Shown: positions 1-5,548, numbered from the stretch's first letter. The stretch: 5,548 bases of DNA from Aquitalea sp. (GCA_019232735.1 JAFANL010000250.1:1-5548), one strand, 5' to 3'. Numbers and translations: made by a program. Notes: generated by a model not told the origin, from the letters alone.

Positions 1-372
1 CTCGACCTGGTTCCCTCCGCCAAGATCAGCGTGGTGGGCCTGGCCCGCAATGAAGAGACGCTGGAACCGGTGTCCTATTTCGAGAAATTCGTCGACAGCC
101 TGGACGAGCGCATCGCCATCATCATCGACCCGATGCTGGCCACCGGCGGCTCCATGGTGGCCACCATCGAACTGCTCAAGCGCAAGGGCTGCAAGCAGAT
201 CAAGGCCGTGGTCATGGTTGCGGCACCGGAAGGCGTGAAGGTCGTCAACGACGCCCACCCGGATGTACAGCTGTACGCTGCCTCGCTGGATAGCCATCTG
301 AATGAAAACGGCTACATCATCCCGGGGCTGGGTGATGCCGGCGACAAGATCTTCGGCACCAAGCACGCCTGA
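1..372 (+). CDS. upp: Uracil phosphoribosyltransferase, C-terminal part (5' end outside window)
   Basis: Cytosolic salvage enzyme that makes UMP from uracil and PRPP. The 123 visible residues follow E. coli Upp closely as I remember it. Residues 17-24 carry RNEETLEP. The PRPP-binding loop is DPMLATGGS at 43-51. AAPEG is at 75-79, and the C-terminal uracil-binding stretch YIIPGLGDAGDKIFGT is at 105-120, ending in KHA and a TGA stop. The family is about 208 residues long, so roughly 85 N-terminal residues lie upstream of base 1. One small difference is GLARNEE, where E. coli has GMYRNEE. An intrinsic terminator starts 21 bases after the stop, so upp can end its own transcript even though two more genes in the same direction follow, the second being a uracil permease. 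Identity is very secure. Confidence 0.97.
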   Translation, partial: LDLVPSAKISVVGLARNEETLEPVSYFEKFVDSLDERIAIIIDPMLATGGSMVATIELLKRKGCKQIKAVVMVAAPEGVKVVNDAHPDVQLYAASLDSHLNENGYIIPGLGDAGDKIFGTKHA

Positions 373-393
373 GCCATGCCGTTCTGACACCGC

Positions 394-427
394 GCCGCTT
401 GCTCCAACGGGAACAGGCGGCTTTTTT
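394..427 (+). terminator. Intrinsic terminator after upp
   Basis: A 12-bp stem (394-405 with 410-421) has one C/A mismatch, one G-U pair and an AACG tetraloop. It is followed directly by six T residues (422-427). This is a convincing rho-independent terminator. It sits between upp and the next rightward gene, whose ATG is only 40 bases further on with no clear promoter between. Some readthrough is therefore implied, unless the hairpin acts as an attenuator. Confidence 0.88.
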
Positions 428-467
428 GCAAGCTGCCTACCGGCCTGCCGGCCAAGAGGAGTTCCGC

Positions 468-1106
468 ATGACTGCCTGGCAAGAGATTGATCATGACTTC
501 CTGCTGCGCTTTCCCGCTGGGCTGGCCGATCCGGACTGGCAGGCTCTGGGCAAGAAGCACAAGAGCGTCGACAGCGTGATCCGGCTCTGCCGGGAAGGCC
601 TGGCAGAGGAGCACATGGCCAGGGCGCTGGCGGAAGATCGCCTGGCCGAACTGAGTGAAACCTGTCGCCAGATCATCGGCCGCAGCACCACGGTCAGCAC
701 CTTCGAGAAAATGGCCTTCCGCAACTATCTGGCCTTTACTGATGTGCATCGTGCCTTTCTGCAAGCGCTGTACCGGCTGTTGCATCATTTTGGCCCGGAC
801 AGCTTTGCCGATTTTGTCGAAGTGCTGCAGCTGTGTCGTCACGACAGCAATGCCAATCCGGCCAAGTGGCCGGTGGTGAGCTGTTTCCTGGCTTACAGCC
901 ATCCGGATGAGCATGTGTGCATCAAGCCCACCACCATCAAGAAAGTGGCGGCGCGGCTGGGCGTGGACATCGCCTATCAGGCACTGCCCAACTACGATAC
1001 CTACATCCGGGTGCAGGCCATGGTGCAGGACTTCAAGCGGCACAGTGCACTGGCGGCTGGGCAAAACAACATCATTGCCCAGGCCATCATGTATTGCACG
1101 GTCTGA
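468..1106 (+). CDS. Uncharacterised conserved-looking 212-residue protein between upp and uraA
   Basis: I do not recognise a named family. The ATG at 468 is chosen because AAGAGGAG (454-461) lies 6 bases upstream. The longer in-frame extension to a TTG at 399 would begin inside the upp terminator. The protein appears soluble, with no signal peptide or membrane segment. The N-terminal half (about 35-70) is charged and helical. The middle has STFEKMAFRNYLAF (77-90) and a helix to about residue 123. The C-terminal part carries HPDEHVCIKPTT (145-156), a helix, then YQALPNYDTYIRVQAM (170-185), and ends in a hydrophobic tail (IIAQAIMYCTV). From memory, a similar layout (H, KP, then Y...PN..TY) recurs in other uncharacterised bacterial proteins; that recollection is weak. 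The uraA start codon is 49 bases downstream, so co-transcription with the permease is likely. No enzymatic motif is visible. Coding is well supported by GC3 bias, ribosome site and placement; function is unknown. Confidence 0.85.
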   Translation: MTAWQEIDHDFLLRFPAGLADPDWQALGKKHKSVDSVIRLCREGLAEEHMARALAEDRLAELSETCRQIIGRSTTVSTFEKMAFRNYLAFTDVHRAFLQALYRLLHHFGPDSFADFVEVLQLCRHDSNANPAKWPVVSCFLAYSHPDEHVCIKPTTIKKVAARLGVDIAYQALPNYDTYIRVQAMVQDFKRHSALAAGQNNIIAQAIMYCTV

Positions 1107-1155
1107 GTCAGCGTCAGACTGCTTTGAATTTCAACAAAAACAGGGAAACCCCATT

Positions 1156-2400
1156 ATGTTCCAACACGTGAAGGTGGCCATCTCCGGCGCCCAGATCCTG
1201 TTCGTCGCCTTTGGCGCGCTGGTTCTGGTTCCGCTGCTGACCGGCCTCAACCCGGCCATGGCCCTCCTGGGTGCCGGGCTCGGCACCTTGCTGTTCCAGC
1301 TGTGCACTGGTCGCCAGGTGCCCATTTTCCTGGGCAGCTCGTTTGCCTTTATCGGCCCCATCATCTACTCCATGCATACCTGGGGTCAGGGTGCCACCAT
1401 GTTCGGCCTGTTTGCCGCCGGCTTCATGTACTTCGTGTTTGCCGCCATCGTGTGCTGGCGCGGCATGGCCATGGTCAACAAGTTGCTGCCGCCGGTGGTG
1501 ATCGGCCCGGTGATCATGATCATCGGTCTGTCCGTGGCCACTGCCGCATCCGGCATGGCCATGGGCCAGGCGGGTGGCAAGCAGATCATGCCGTATGAAA
1601 CCTCCATGCTGCTGGCGGCCATTTCGCTGGCCACCACCATCATCGTGTCCATTTACGCTCGCGGCATGTTCAAGCTGGTGCCCATCCTGGCCGGTGTGAC
1701 CGTGGGTTATATCGCTGCCGCCTTCATGGGCGTGGTGGACTTTGCCAAGCTGGCCAATGCACCGTGGTTTGCTGCACCGGTCTTCCATAGCCCGGAAGTG
1801 AACTGGTCGGCTGCCCTGTTCATGCTGCCGGTGGCCATTGCACCGTCCATCGAGCACATCGGTGGCGTGATGGCCATTGGCGGCGTCACCGGCAAGGACT
1901 TCACCAAGACCCCGGGTCTGCATCGCACGCTGATGGGTGATGGTCTGGGCGTGTGCATCGCCGGCCTGATCGGCGGCCCGCCGGTCACCACCTACGCCGA
2001 AGTGACCGGCGCGGTGATGATTACCCGCAACTTCAACCCGGTAACCATGACCTGGGCTGCTGTGTTTGCCATCTGCATGGCCTTCTTCGGCAAGTTCAAT
2101 GCGCTGCTGCAATCCATCCCCATGCCGGTGATGGGCGGCATCATGGTGCTGCTGTTTGGCACCATCGCCTCCATCGGCCTGAAAACGCTGATCGAAGCCA
2201 AGGTGGATCTGATGGAACCGCGCAATCTGGTGATCATCTCAGTGGTGCTGACCGCGGGTATCGGTGGCCTGACGCTGAAACTGGGTGGCCTGGAACTGGC
2301 CGGGGTCGGCCTGTGCTCCATCCTGGCCATGCTGCTGAACCTGATTCTGCCCACCTCCTCGGCCAGCCATGATGGCATTGTCGAAGGGCAGGATGTGTAA
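1156..2400 (+). CDS. uraA: Uracil (uracil/xanthine) permease, NCS2/NAT family
   Basis: Inner-membrane proton symporter that imports uracil, of the nucleobase:cation symporter-2 family. It has 414 residues (E. coli UraA has 429) and is almost wholly hydrophobic, consistent with the family's 14 transmembrane spans. Against E. coli UraA from memory, substrate-site residues line up: F63 in GSSFAF (F73), E233 in SIEHIGG (E241) and E282 in TTYAEVTG (E290). Other hallmarks are GKDFTKTPGLHRTLMGDG (246-263) and IPMPVMGGIM (321-330). Two site positions differ: G237 replaces UraA H245, and A281 replaces G289. The ATG at 1156 is preceded by AGGGA (1142-1146). The open frame extends further upstream, but that part overlaps the previous gene in another frame. 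Linkage to upp supports uracil as the substrate; xanthine or a mixed range cannot be excluded. A terminator follows 50 bases after the stop. Confidence 0.94.
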   Translation: MFQHVKVAISGAQILFVAFGALVLVPLLTGLNPAMALLGAGLGTLLFQLCTGRQVPIFLGSSFAFIGPIIYSMHTWGQGATMFGLFAAGFMYFVFAAIVCWRGMAMVNKLLPPVVIGPVIMIIGLSVATAASGMAMGQAGGKQIMPYETSMLLAAISLATTIIVSIYARGMFKLVPILAGVTVGYIAAAFMGVVDFAKLANAPWFAAPVFHSPEVNWSAALFMLPVAIAPSIEHIGGVMAIGGVTGKDFTKTPGLHRTLMGDGLGVCIAGLIGGPPVTTYAEVTGAVMITRNFNPVTMTWAAVFAICMAFFGKFNALLQSIPMPVMGGIMVLLFGTIASIGLKTLIEAKVDLMEPRNLVIISVVLTAGIGGLTLKLGGLELAGVGLCSILAMLLNLILPTSSASHDGIVEGQDV

Positions 2401-2450
2401 TTGCACGACAGCCCGTCTGGCGTCATGCCGGCACCGGGATGCAAGCAATG

Positions 2451-2477
2451 AAAAAGCGCGGACATTCCGCGCTTTTT
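2451..2477 (+). terminator. Symmetric intrinsic terminator after uraA
   Basis: A perfect 11-bp inverted repeat (2451-2461 with 2467-2477) surrounds an ACATT loop. The GC core is GCGCGG/CCGCGC, flanked by AAAAA on the left and TTTTT on the right, so it can work in both directions. On the plus strand it ends the uraA transcript. On the minus strand it would stop any leftward readthrough from the acetyltransferase pair before it runs antisense into uraA. Confidence 0.92.
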
Positions 2478-2657
2478 CCTTATATAAATCAGACAGGTCG
2501 CAATATTACCGCTTCATGTCCGGATGATGAACGACGCCTTGCCAGCCACCGTGGATAATGTCGACACTTTGTTGAAGTTTTTCCAGGGCTTGTTGTGCAT
2601 CATCAAGCCTCTGCCGTCAGGGCAGACAGCAAACTCCTTTGTTGTGTTGTGATTGAA
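2478..2657. other. AT-richer gap between two bidirectional terminators; no firm gene
   Basis: This stretch lies between two hairpin terminators and has lower GC than its neighbours. Three overlapping short frames are visible. A plus-strand ATG frame runs 2524-2652 (42 residues, good GC3, no clear ribosome site, ending 5 bases before the next hairpin). A minus-strand ATG frame runs 2603-2514 (29 residues, with AGAGG 4 bases upstream). A minus-strand frame without a start codon runs 2616-2506 and encodes the protein-like string DDAQQALEKLQQSVDII. They cannot all be real, and I cannot choose among them from sequence alone. The third may be the remains of a decayed gene. Confidence 0.4.
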
Positions 2658-2687
2658 AACGCCATCTTGCGATGGCGTTATTTTTTT
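2658..2687. terminator. Bidirectional terminator at the 3' end of the acetyltransferase pair
   Basis: A perfect 9-bp stem (2658-2666 with 2671-2679) has a TTGC loop. On the plus strand it is followed by A and seven T residues, an excellent U-tract. On the minus strand the hairpin is followed by only about four T residues (2659-2656). It begins 12 bases past the stop of the leftward acetyltransferase gene, so its natural role is to end that leftward transcript. Its stronger orientation nevertheless faces rightward. Confidence 0.82.
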
Positions 2688-2699
2688 GTCTGGCGCGGA

Positions 2700-3215
2700 T
2701 CAGGCCTGCCGAAGCGGAAACGGCCTCAATCTGGCCATCTTCAGCACATCTTCATAGCGCCCATCGCGCAGTGCATAAGCACGCAGCCTAGCCTCTTGCT
2801 CGAAGCCGAATTTACGGTACAGCGCCAGCGCAGCAGCATTATCGGTAAATACCGTCAACTCCACCCGATGCAGGCCCAGCCAGTTGTCTGCCAGCTCCAG
2901 CAAAGCCTGCAACAAGGCCGAGCCAACGCCCTTGCCCTGCCAGTCCTGATGTACCGCCATTCCCAGACGGGCACCATGTGCCAGCCTGGGCACGCTTTCG
3001 CGCCACAGCGAGCCATGGGCAATCACCTGTCCAGCCCCGGTTTCGAGCAACAAGGCATGCTTCAGCGGCTCAGCCGCACTCAAACGCTGCTGCCACAATG
3101 ACAAGGATGGATACGGCAGCTGCAAGGTGTTGCCATAGCAGGATGGCGCAGCCATCAGCGCAGCCAGCGCGGCAGCATCAGCCAGTTCCGGCTTGCGGAT
3201 ACGGTATTGGCTCAT
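2700..3215 (-). CDS. GNAT-family N-acetyltransferase, YhhY-like (downstream copy)
   Basis: Predicted cytosolic acetyl-CoA-dependent N-acetyltransferase of 171 residues. The acetyl-CoA pyrophosphate-binding motif A is WQGKGVGSALL (92-102). The second half, LTVFTDNAAALALYRKFGFEQE (120-141), then YALRDGRYEDVLKMARL, is typical GNAT. The N-terminal CYGNTLQLPYPS (26-37) and the C-terminal pattern closely resemble E. coli YhhY (AaaT, an L-amino-acid N-acyltransferase) from memory, so a small amine or amino acid is the likely substrate. The start at 3215 is preferred over an in-frame ATG at 3239: GGAG lies 7 bases upstream, and the ATG overlaps the previous gene's TGA as ATGA, suggesting translational coupling. 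It is a tandem paralogue of that gene. Family assignment is firm; the substrate is inferred. Confidence 0.93.
   Translation of the reverse strand: MSQYRIRKPELADAAALAALMAAPSCYGNTLQLPYPSLSLWQQRLSAAEPLKHALLLETGAGQVIAHGSLWRESVPRLAHGARLGMAVHQDWQGKGVGSALLQALLELADNWLGLHRVELTVFTDNAAALALYRKFGFEQEARLRAYALRDGRYEDVLKMARLRPFPLRQA
2871..2945. repeat. Direct repeat A within the downstream GNAT gene
   Basis: This 75-bp segment encodes residues 91-115 of the downstream acetyltransferase and matches 3383-3457 in the upstream gene. The first 18 bases are identical, and the first 45 differ at only five positions by my count. It marks the tandem duplication and is long enough to allow homologous exchange between the copies, 512 bp apart. 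Confidence 0.85.
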
Positions 3216-3724
3216 CGCGGTACTCCGATCGGGCCGCACAAGCGCGCCATCACCACGCTATCCACATACTGCCCATCCTGCAGGATATCCTGCCGCACTA
3301 CCCCTTCATGCTGGAAACCAAAGCGCTCGTATAGTGCAATGGCCCGGGCATTATCCTGTTGCGCCATCAATTGCAGCCGGACCAGGCCCAGCCAGTTGTC
3401 CGCCAGTTCCAGCAAGGCCTGCATCAGGGCACGTCCCACTCCACGCCCTTGCCACTCGTCGCGCACGACCAGGAAAACATCGGCCACATGGCGGCAGCGG
3501 GCCTGTTGCAGGATATTCAGGCCGGCACTGGCCATGACATCCCCTTCGGCACTGCAGGCCACCAGCCAATGGCAATGCGCAGGCAGCTGCTGCAATTTTT
3601 CCTGCCAGTCGGCAGCCGTCTGATAGGGCTGCTGCGAAGTATGACGCACCACAGCGGCAGCACTTTGCAGCCGTGCCATGTCGCCAGCATCCCCTGGTTC
3701 GATACGGCGGATATGAAATGACAT
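3212..3724 (-). CDS. GNAT-family N-acetyltransferase, YhhY-like (upstream copy)
   Basis: Predicted acetyl-CoA-dependent N-acetyltransferase of 170 residues, first gene of a two-gene leftward operon. Motif A is EWQGRGVGRALM (90-101), followed by LLELADNWLGL (104-114), DNARAIALYERFGFQHEG (124-141) and QYVDSVVMARL at the C-terminal side. AAGGGAG (3734-3740) lies 9 bases before the ATG. It shares the block QALLELADNWLGL with the next gene and overlaps it by four bases, so the pair arose by tandem duplication. The N-terminal half has diverged: the CYGNTLQ segment of the partner is replaced by VVRHTSQQPYQ. The two enzymes therefore probably differ in substrate. A leftward terminator about 80 bases upstream isolates it from the oxidase gene, so a promoter should lie at about 3745-3800, although I cannot identify a convincing one. 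Confidence 0.93.
   Translation of the reverse strand: MSFHIRRIEPGDAGDMARLQSAAAVVRHTSQQPYQTAADWQEKLQQLPAHCHWLVACSAEGDVMASAGLNILQQARCRHVADVFLVVRDEWQGRGVGRALMQALLELADNWLGLVRLQLMAQQDNARAIALYERFGFQHEGVVRQDILQDGQYVDSVVMARLCGPIGVPR
3383..3457. repeat. Direct repeat B within the upstream GNAT gene
   Basis: Partner of the repeat at 2871-2945, same orientation and frame, encoding motif A and the following helix. Identity is high in the helix-coding part and lower across motif A, where the wobble positions have diverged. Confidence 0.85.
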
Positions 3725-3802
3725 GCGGCCCAGCTCCCTTCACAACAAGATTCAAGCTGGCATCATGACAAATTACAGCGCGTCCTTACAAGCCACACGA
3801 TC

Positions 3803-3837
3803 AAACAAAAGCCCCGTTCCACAATGGGAAACGGGGC
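3803..3837 (-). terminator. Leftward intrinsic terminator upstream of the acetyltransferase pair
   Basis: On the minus strand an 8-bp arm GCCCCGTT pairs with AACGGGGC (plus positions 3811-3818 and 3830-3837). It can be extended by two G-C pairs around a one-base bulge, and is followed by TTTTGTTT (3810-3803). On the plus strand no T-run follows, so it acts leftward. It would end transcripts from the oxidase gene, or from a small RNA, before they enter the acetyltransferase genes. Confidence 0.78.
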
Positions 3838-3878
3838 TGCAGGCTGCTGACAAAGCCATTTGGTGCGATTGCACTGGA

Positions 3879-3893
3879 CCCGGCAAAGCCGGG
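3879..3893. repeat. GC-rich hairpin CCCGGC-AAA-GCCGGG
   Basis: A perfect 6-bp GC stem has a three-base loop and can be extended by an outer G-C pair beyond one A/C mismatch. On the plus strand it is followed by CCTTTCTGTT, a poor U-tract; on the minus strand no T-run follows. It may be a weak rightward terminator or a structural element of a leftward RNA. No rightward gene feeds it. Confidence 0.45.
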
Positions 3894-4006
3894 CCTTTCT
3901 GTTAACGTTTAGATTCCGCAGCCTTCCCATCTATTCTCAATCCCCCCGCCCTTTCCCTGCAAGGGTGCCGCGCGTTCCTGTCAGAAAGCGAGGGGGTAAT
4001 ACGCAG

Positions 4007-4036
4007 CAGCCCCGCTCCATGACGGAAACGGGGCTG
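4007..4036. repeat. Hairpin just after the oxidase stop codon
   Basis: An 8-bp stem CAGCCCCG (4007-4014) pairs with CGGGGCTG (4029-4036). It begins 21 bases past the stop of the leftward oxidase gene, which is terminator-like placement, but the minus strand continues CTGCGTATT with no U-tract. It shares GGAAACGGGGCTG exactly with the terminator at 3811-3839. It may protect the 3' end of the mRNA or assist termination, rather than terminate by itself. Confidence 0.55.
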
Positions 4037-4057
4037 TCATTGATGATGGGCATACAC

Positions 4058-5548
4058 TCAGCGGCTGCGGCAGGCCTTGTCCACCAGATACATCAGGCTC
4101 TGGTAGGGAATGCCGGAGTTGGCCGACAGGCCGATCTCGCAGGTAACGCTATTGGAGAAGCCACTGCCGCAGTCCTTCACCTGTGCCTTGAGGCCGGTCA
4201 GCGCGCTGCTGTTGAGTTCCGGATGGCTGAAGCCCTTGTCGCCGGCGAAGCCACAGCAGGTAATGCCCTGGGGCTCGATCACCGTCGTGGCGCAACGCTT
4301 GGCCAGTGCATTGAGCATGGCAGCCTGGCCGGTCTTGCGCATGGAACACACCACGTGCAGCGCCACACTTTCCTGCTGCGGGGTGAACTGCAGATGCTCG
4401 GCGGCCACCTCCTGCACGAAGCGGGTAACGTCATACACCTGCAGGCGCTGGTCCTGCAGCCCTTCCAGCATGCTGGCGGTACACACGCCATTGTCCACGA
4501 TCACCGGCCAGCGGCCATTGTCGCTGGCGGCCAGCAAGGCGGCTTCCAGTTCGGCCAGCTTGCTGGCGGCCGCATCCACCGCGCCCTTGGATTTGAACGG
4601 CGTGCCGCAACACAGGCCGTCCATCTGCTGCGGGTAAAGAATCTCATAGCCGGCCTTGCCCAGCACCGAGGCGACTACCTCGTTCAGCGGGCGCTGGTCC
4701 GGTTGCAGCTTGGCCGGGGCAAAGGTACGGGTCAGGCAGGATGGCAAATACACCACCTTGCGCGCGCCAGCCTTGCCCGTGTTCAGCCGCAGCGTGCCGG
4801 CAGCACGCGGGAAGTAAGGCGTCCAGTAGGGAATGCTGCGTCCCACCACGAGGCGCAGACTGCGCATCAGCACACCGGTGGCGGCATTGCCGGCCACGCC
4901 TTGTACCGTTTGCAGCGCGCGCAATCCCAGCCGGGCACCTGCAGTGGCCGTGCCATAGTGGCCGGCCAGGGTATTGGCCACTGCCCAGCCGGTATCGCTC
5001 AGATTTTGCTGGCGCAGCTGGCTGGTGAGCGCGCCTGTGTTGATGCCTACCGGGCAGGCAGATTCGCACAGACCACAGGTGGTACAGGTTTCATCGCCGG
5101 CATACTGGTAACGCTCGCGCAACGCGTCCAGCCGGGATTGATCCTTGCCGCTTTGCTCCAGCGAGGCCATTTCACGGTTGGCGACAATGCGCTGGCGCGG
5201 GGTCAGGGTAATGGCGCGGCTGGGGCACATTACTTCGCAGAAACCGCATTCGATACACTTGTCGATCAGCGTATTGGCGCTGGGAATCGGCTTCAGGTTG
5301 CGGATGTGCAGCAGCTTGTCGTGGGTGATGATCACGTCCGGATTGAGGATGCCGTCCGGATCGAACAGCGCCTTCAGCTCCTGCATGATGCGATACGCCG
5401 ACGGCCCCCACTCCATTTCCACAAACGGTGCCATATTGCGGCCGGTGCCGTGCTCGGCCTTGACCGCACCTTCGTACTCCACCGCCACCAGCTTGCACAC
5501 GTCCTCGATAAAGGCTTCGTAGCGCTTGATCTCGGCTTCGCCGGAGAA
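4058..5548 (-). CDS. FAD-linked, Fe-S D-lactate dehydrogenase-type oxidoreductase, C-terminal half (5' end outside window)
   Basis: The 496 visible residues are the C-terminal half of a protein of probably 930-1000 residues; the FAD-binding (PCMH-type) N-terminal domain lies beyond base 5548, and the frame is open to the edge. Residues 1-75 end the FAD-linked oxidase C-terminal domain (AEHGTGRNMAPFVE, then LFDPDGILNPDVI). Two 4Fe-4S motifs follow: C98/C101/C104/C108-P and C155/C158/C161/C165-P. Then come two CCG (LutA/GlpC/HdrB-like) domains with C271, C313-C314 and C356, and with C401, C431-C432 and C470. This is the layout of respiratory D-lactate dehydrogenases of the Pseudomonas type and of E. 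coli YdiJ (a D-2-hydroxyglutarate-type relative). It would oxidise a D-2-hydroxy acid and pass electrons through the Fe-S clusters to a membrane acceptor. All expected cysteines are present. The exact substrate cannot be decided here, so no symbol is given. Confidence 0.92.
   Translation of the reverse strand, partial: FSGEAEIKRYEAFIEDVCKLVAVEYEGAVKAEHGTGRNMAPFVEMEWGPSAYRIMQELKALFDPDGILNPDVIITHDKLLHIRNLKPIPSANTLIDKCIECGFCEVMCPSRAITLTPRQRIVANREMASLEQSGKDQSRLDALRERYQYAGDETCTTCGLCESACPVGINTGALTSQLRQQNLSDTGWAVANTLAGHYGTATAGARLGLRALQTVQGVAGNAATGVLMRSLRLVVGRSIPYWTPYFPRAAGTLRLNTGKAGARKVVYLPSCLTRTFAPAKLQPDQRPLNEVVASVLGKAGYEILYPQQMDGLCCGTPFKSKGAVDAAASKLAELEAALLAASDNGRWPVIVDNGVCTASMLEGLQDQRLQVYDVTRFVQEVAAEHLQFTPQQESVALHVVCSMRKTGQAAMLNALAKRCATTVIEPQGITCCGFAGDKGFSHPELNSSALTGLKAQVKDCGSGFSNSVTCEIGLSANSGIPYQSLMYLVDKACRSR

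Larger units (their letters stand above)
3725..4057. other. 333-bp intergenic region with three hairpins, no gene recognised
   Basis: It lies between the 5' end of the acetyltransferase operon and the 3' end of the oxidase gene, both leftward. From right to left it holds a hairpin at 4007-4036, a GC-rich hairpin at 3879-3893, a leftward terminator at 3803-3837, and a leader with the ribosome site of the upstream GNAT gene (3734-3740). A 60-codon plus-strand frame at 3723-3905 runs straight through two hairpins and is not credible. The stretch could be a long 3' untranslated region, or it could contain a small RNA. Confidence 0.6.

Noticed and set aside
399..467. Upstream TTG start extending the unknown protein by 23 residues
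   Set aside because: The TTG lies within the upp terminator hairpin and lacks a ribosome site, whereas the ATG at 468 has AAGAGGAG at good spacing.
312..1064. 250-codon open frame on the minus strand opposite the unknown gene
   Set aside because: It runs through the upp terminator into the end of upp and has the His/Gly/Arg/Pro-rich composition of an antisense shadow. The plus-strand gene has a good ribosome site and correct codon bias.
1511..1522. Palindrome TGATCATGATCA
   Set aside because: It lies in codons for Val-Ile-Met-Ile-Ile in a membrane span of the permease and is explained by coding.
1114..2112. 332-codon His- and Gly-rich open frame on the minus strand
   Set aside because: It is the shadow of the GC3-biased permease gene; the composition is not that of a real protein.
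3772..3777. TGTAAT (minus strand) as a -10 box for the acetyltransferase operon
   Set aside because: It matches the consensus well, but no acceptable -35 hexamer lies 16-18 bases upstream; the TTGATC box is 21 bases away. Not strong enough to annotate.
3723..3905. 60-codon plus-strand open frame in the intergenic region
   Set aside because: It crosses two hairpins, has no ribosome site, and its composition is not protein-like.

Overview
This 5.5 kb window looks like ordinary chromosome from a GC-rich betaproteobacterium. Neisseriales (the Chromobacterium/Aquitalea/Vogesella group) is my best guess, judged from gene content, codon use and overall protein similarity recalled from memory; no search was run. 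Coding regions are strongly GC3-biased and the gaps between genes are visibly AT-richer. I see no transposase, integrase, CRISPR array, tRNA or rRNA.

The left half (1-2477, all rightward) handles uracil. It starts inside upp (uracil phosphoribosyltransferase; the N-terminal ~85 residues lie outside the window). A good intrinsic terminator follows, then an uncharacterised 212-residue protein gene, then a uraA-type uracil/xanthine permease gene that ends at a symmetric terminator. The permease would bring uracil in and Upp would convert it to UMP with PRPP. The middle gene lies inside this salvage pair and is the main unknown of the window.

The centre (2478-2699) is a short AT-richer gap between two bidirectional hairpin terminators. 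It holds only tiny open frames of uncertain reality. Next come two leftward GNAT acetyltransferase genes (2700-3215 and 3212-3724) that overlap by ATGA. They are YhhY-like tandem paralogues that still share a well conserved 75-bp DNA block.

A 333-bp non-coding gap (3725-4057) contains three hairpins. Two of them share nearly the same arms, and one is a convincing leftward terminator. The right end (4058-5548, leftward, 5' end outside the window) is the C-terminal half of a large FAD-linked, iron-sulfur D-lactate dehydrogenase-type enzyme: the end of the FAD oxidase domain, two 4Fe-4S motifs and two CCG domains.

I do not see a clearly novel system. The best leads are the unknown gene between upp and uraA, a possible terminator/attenuator in front of it, an sRNA-like hairpin stretch at about 3800-3915, and a possibly decayed mini-gene at about 2509-2616.
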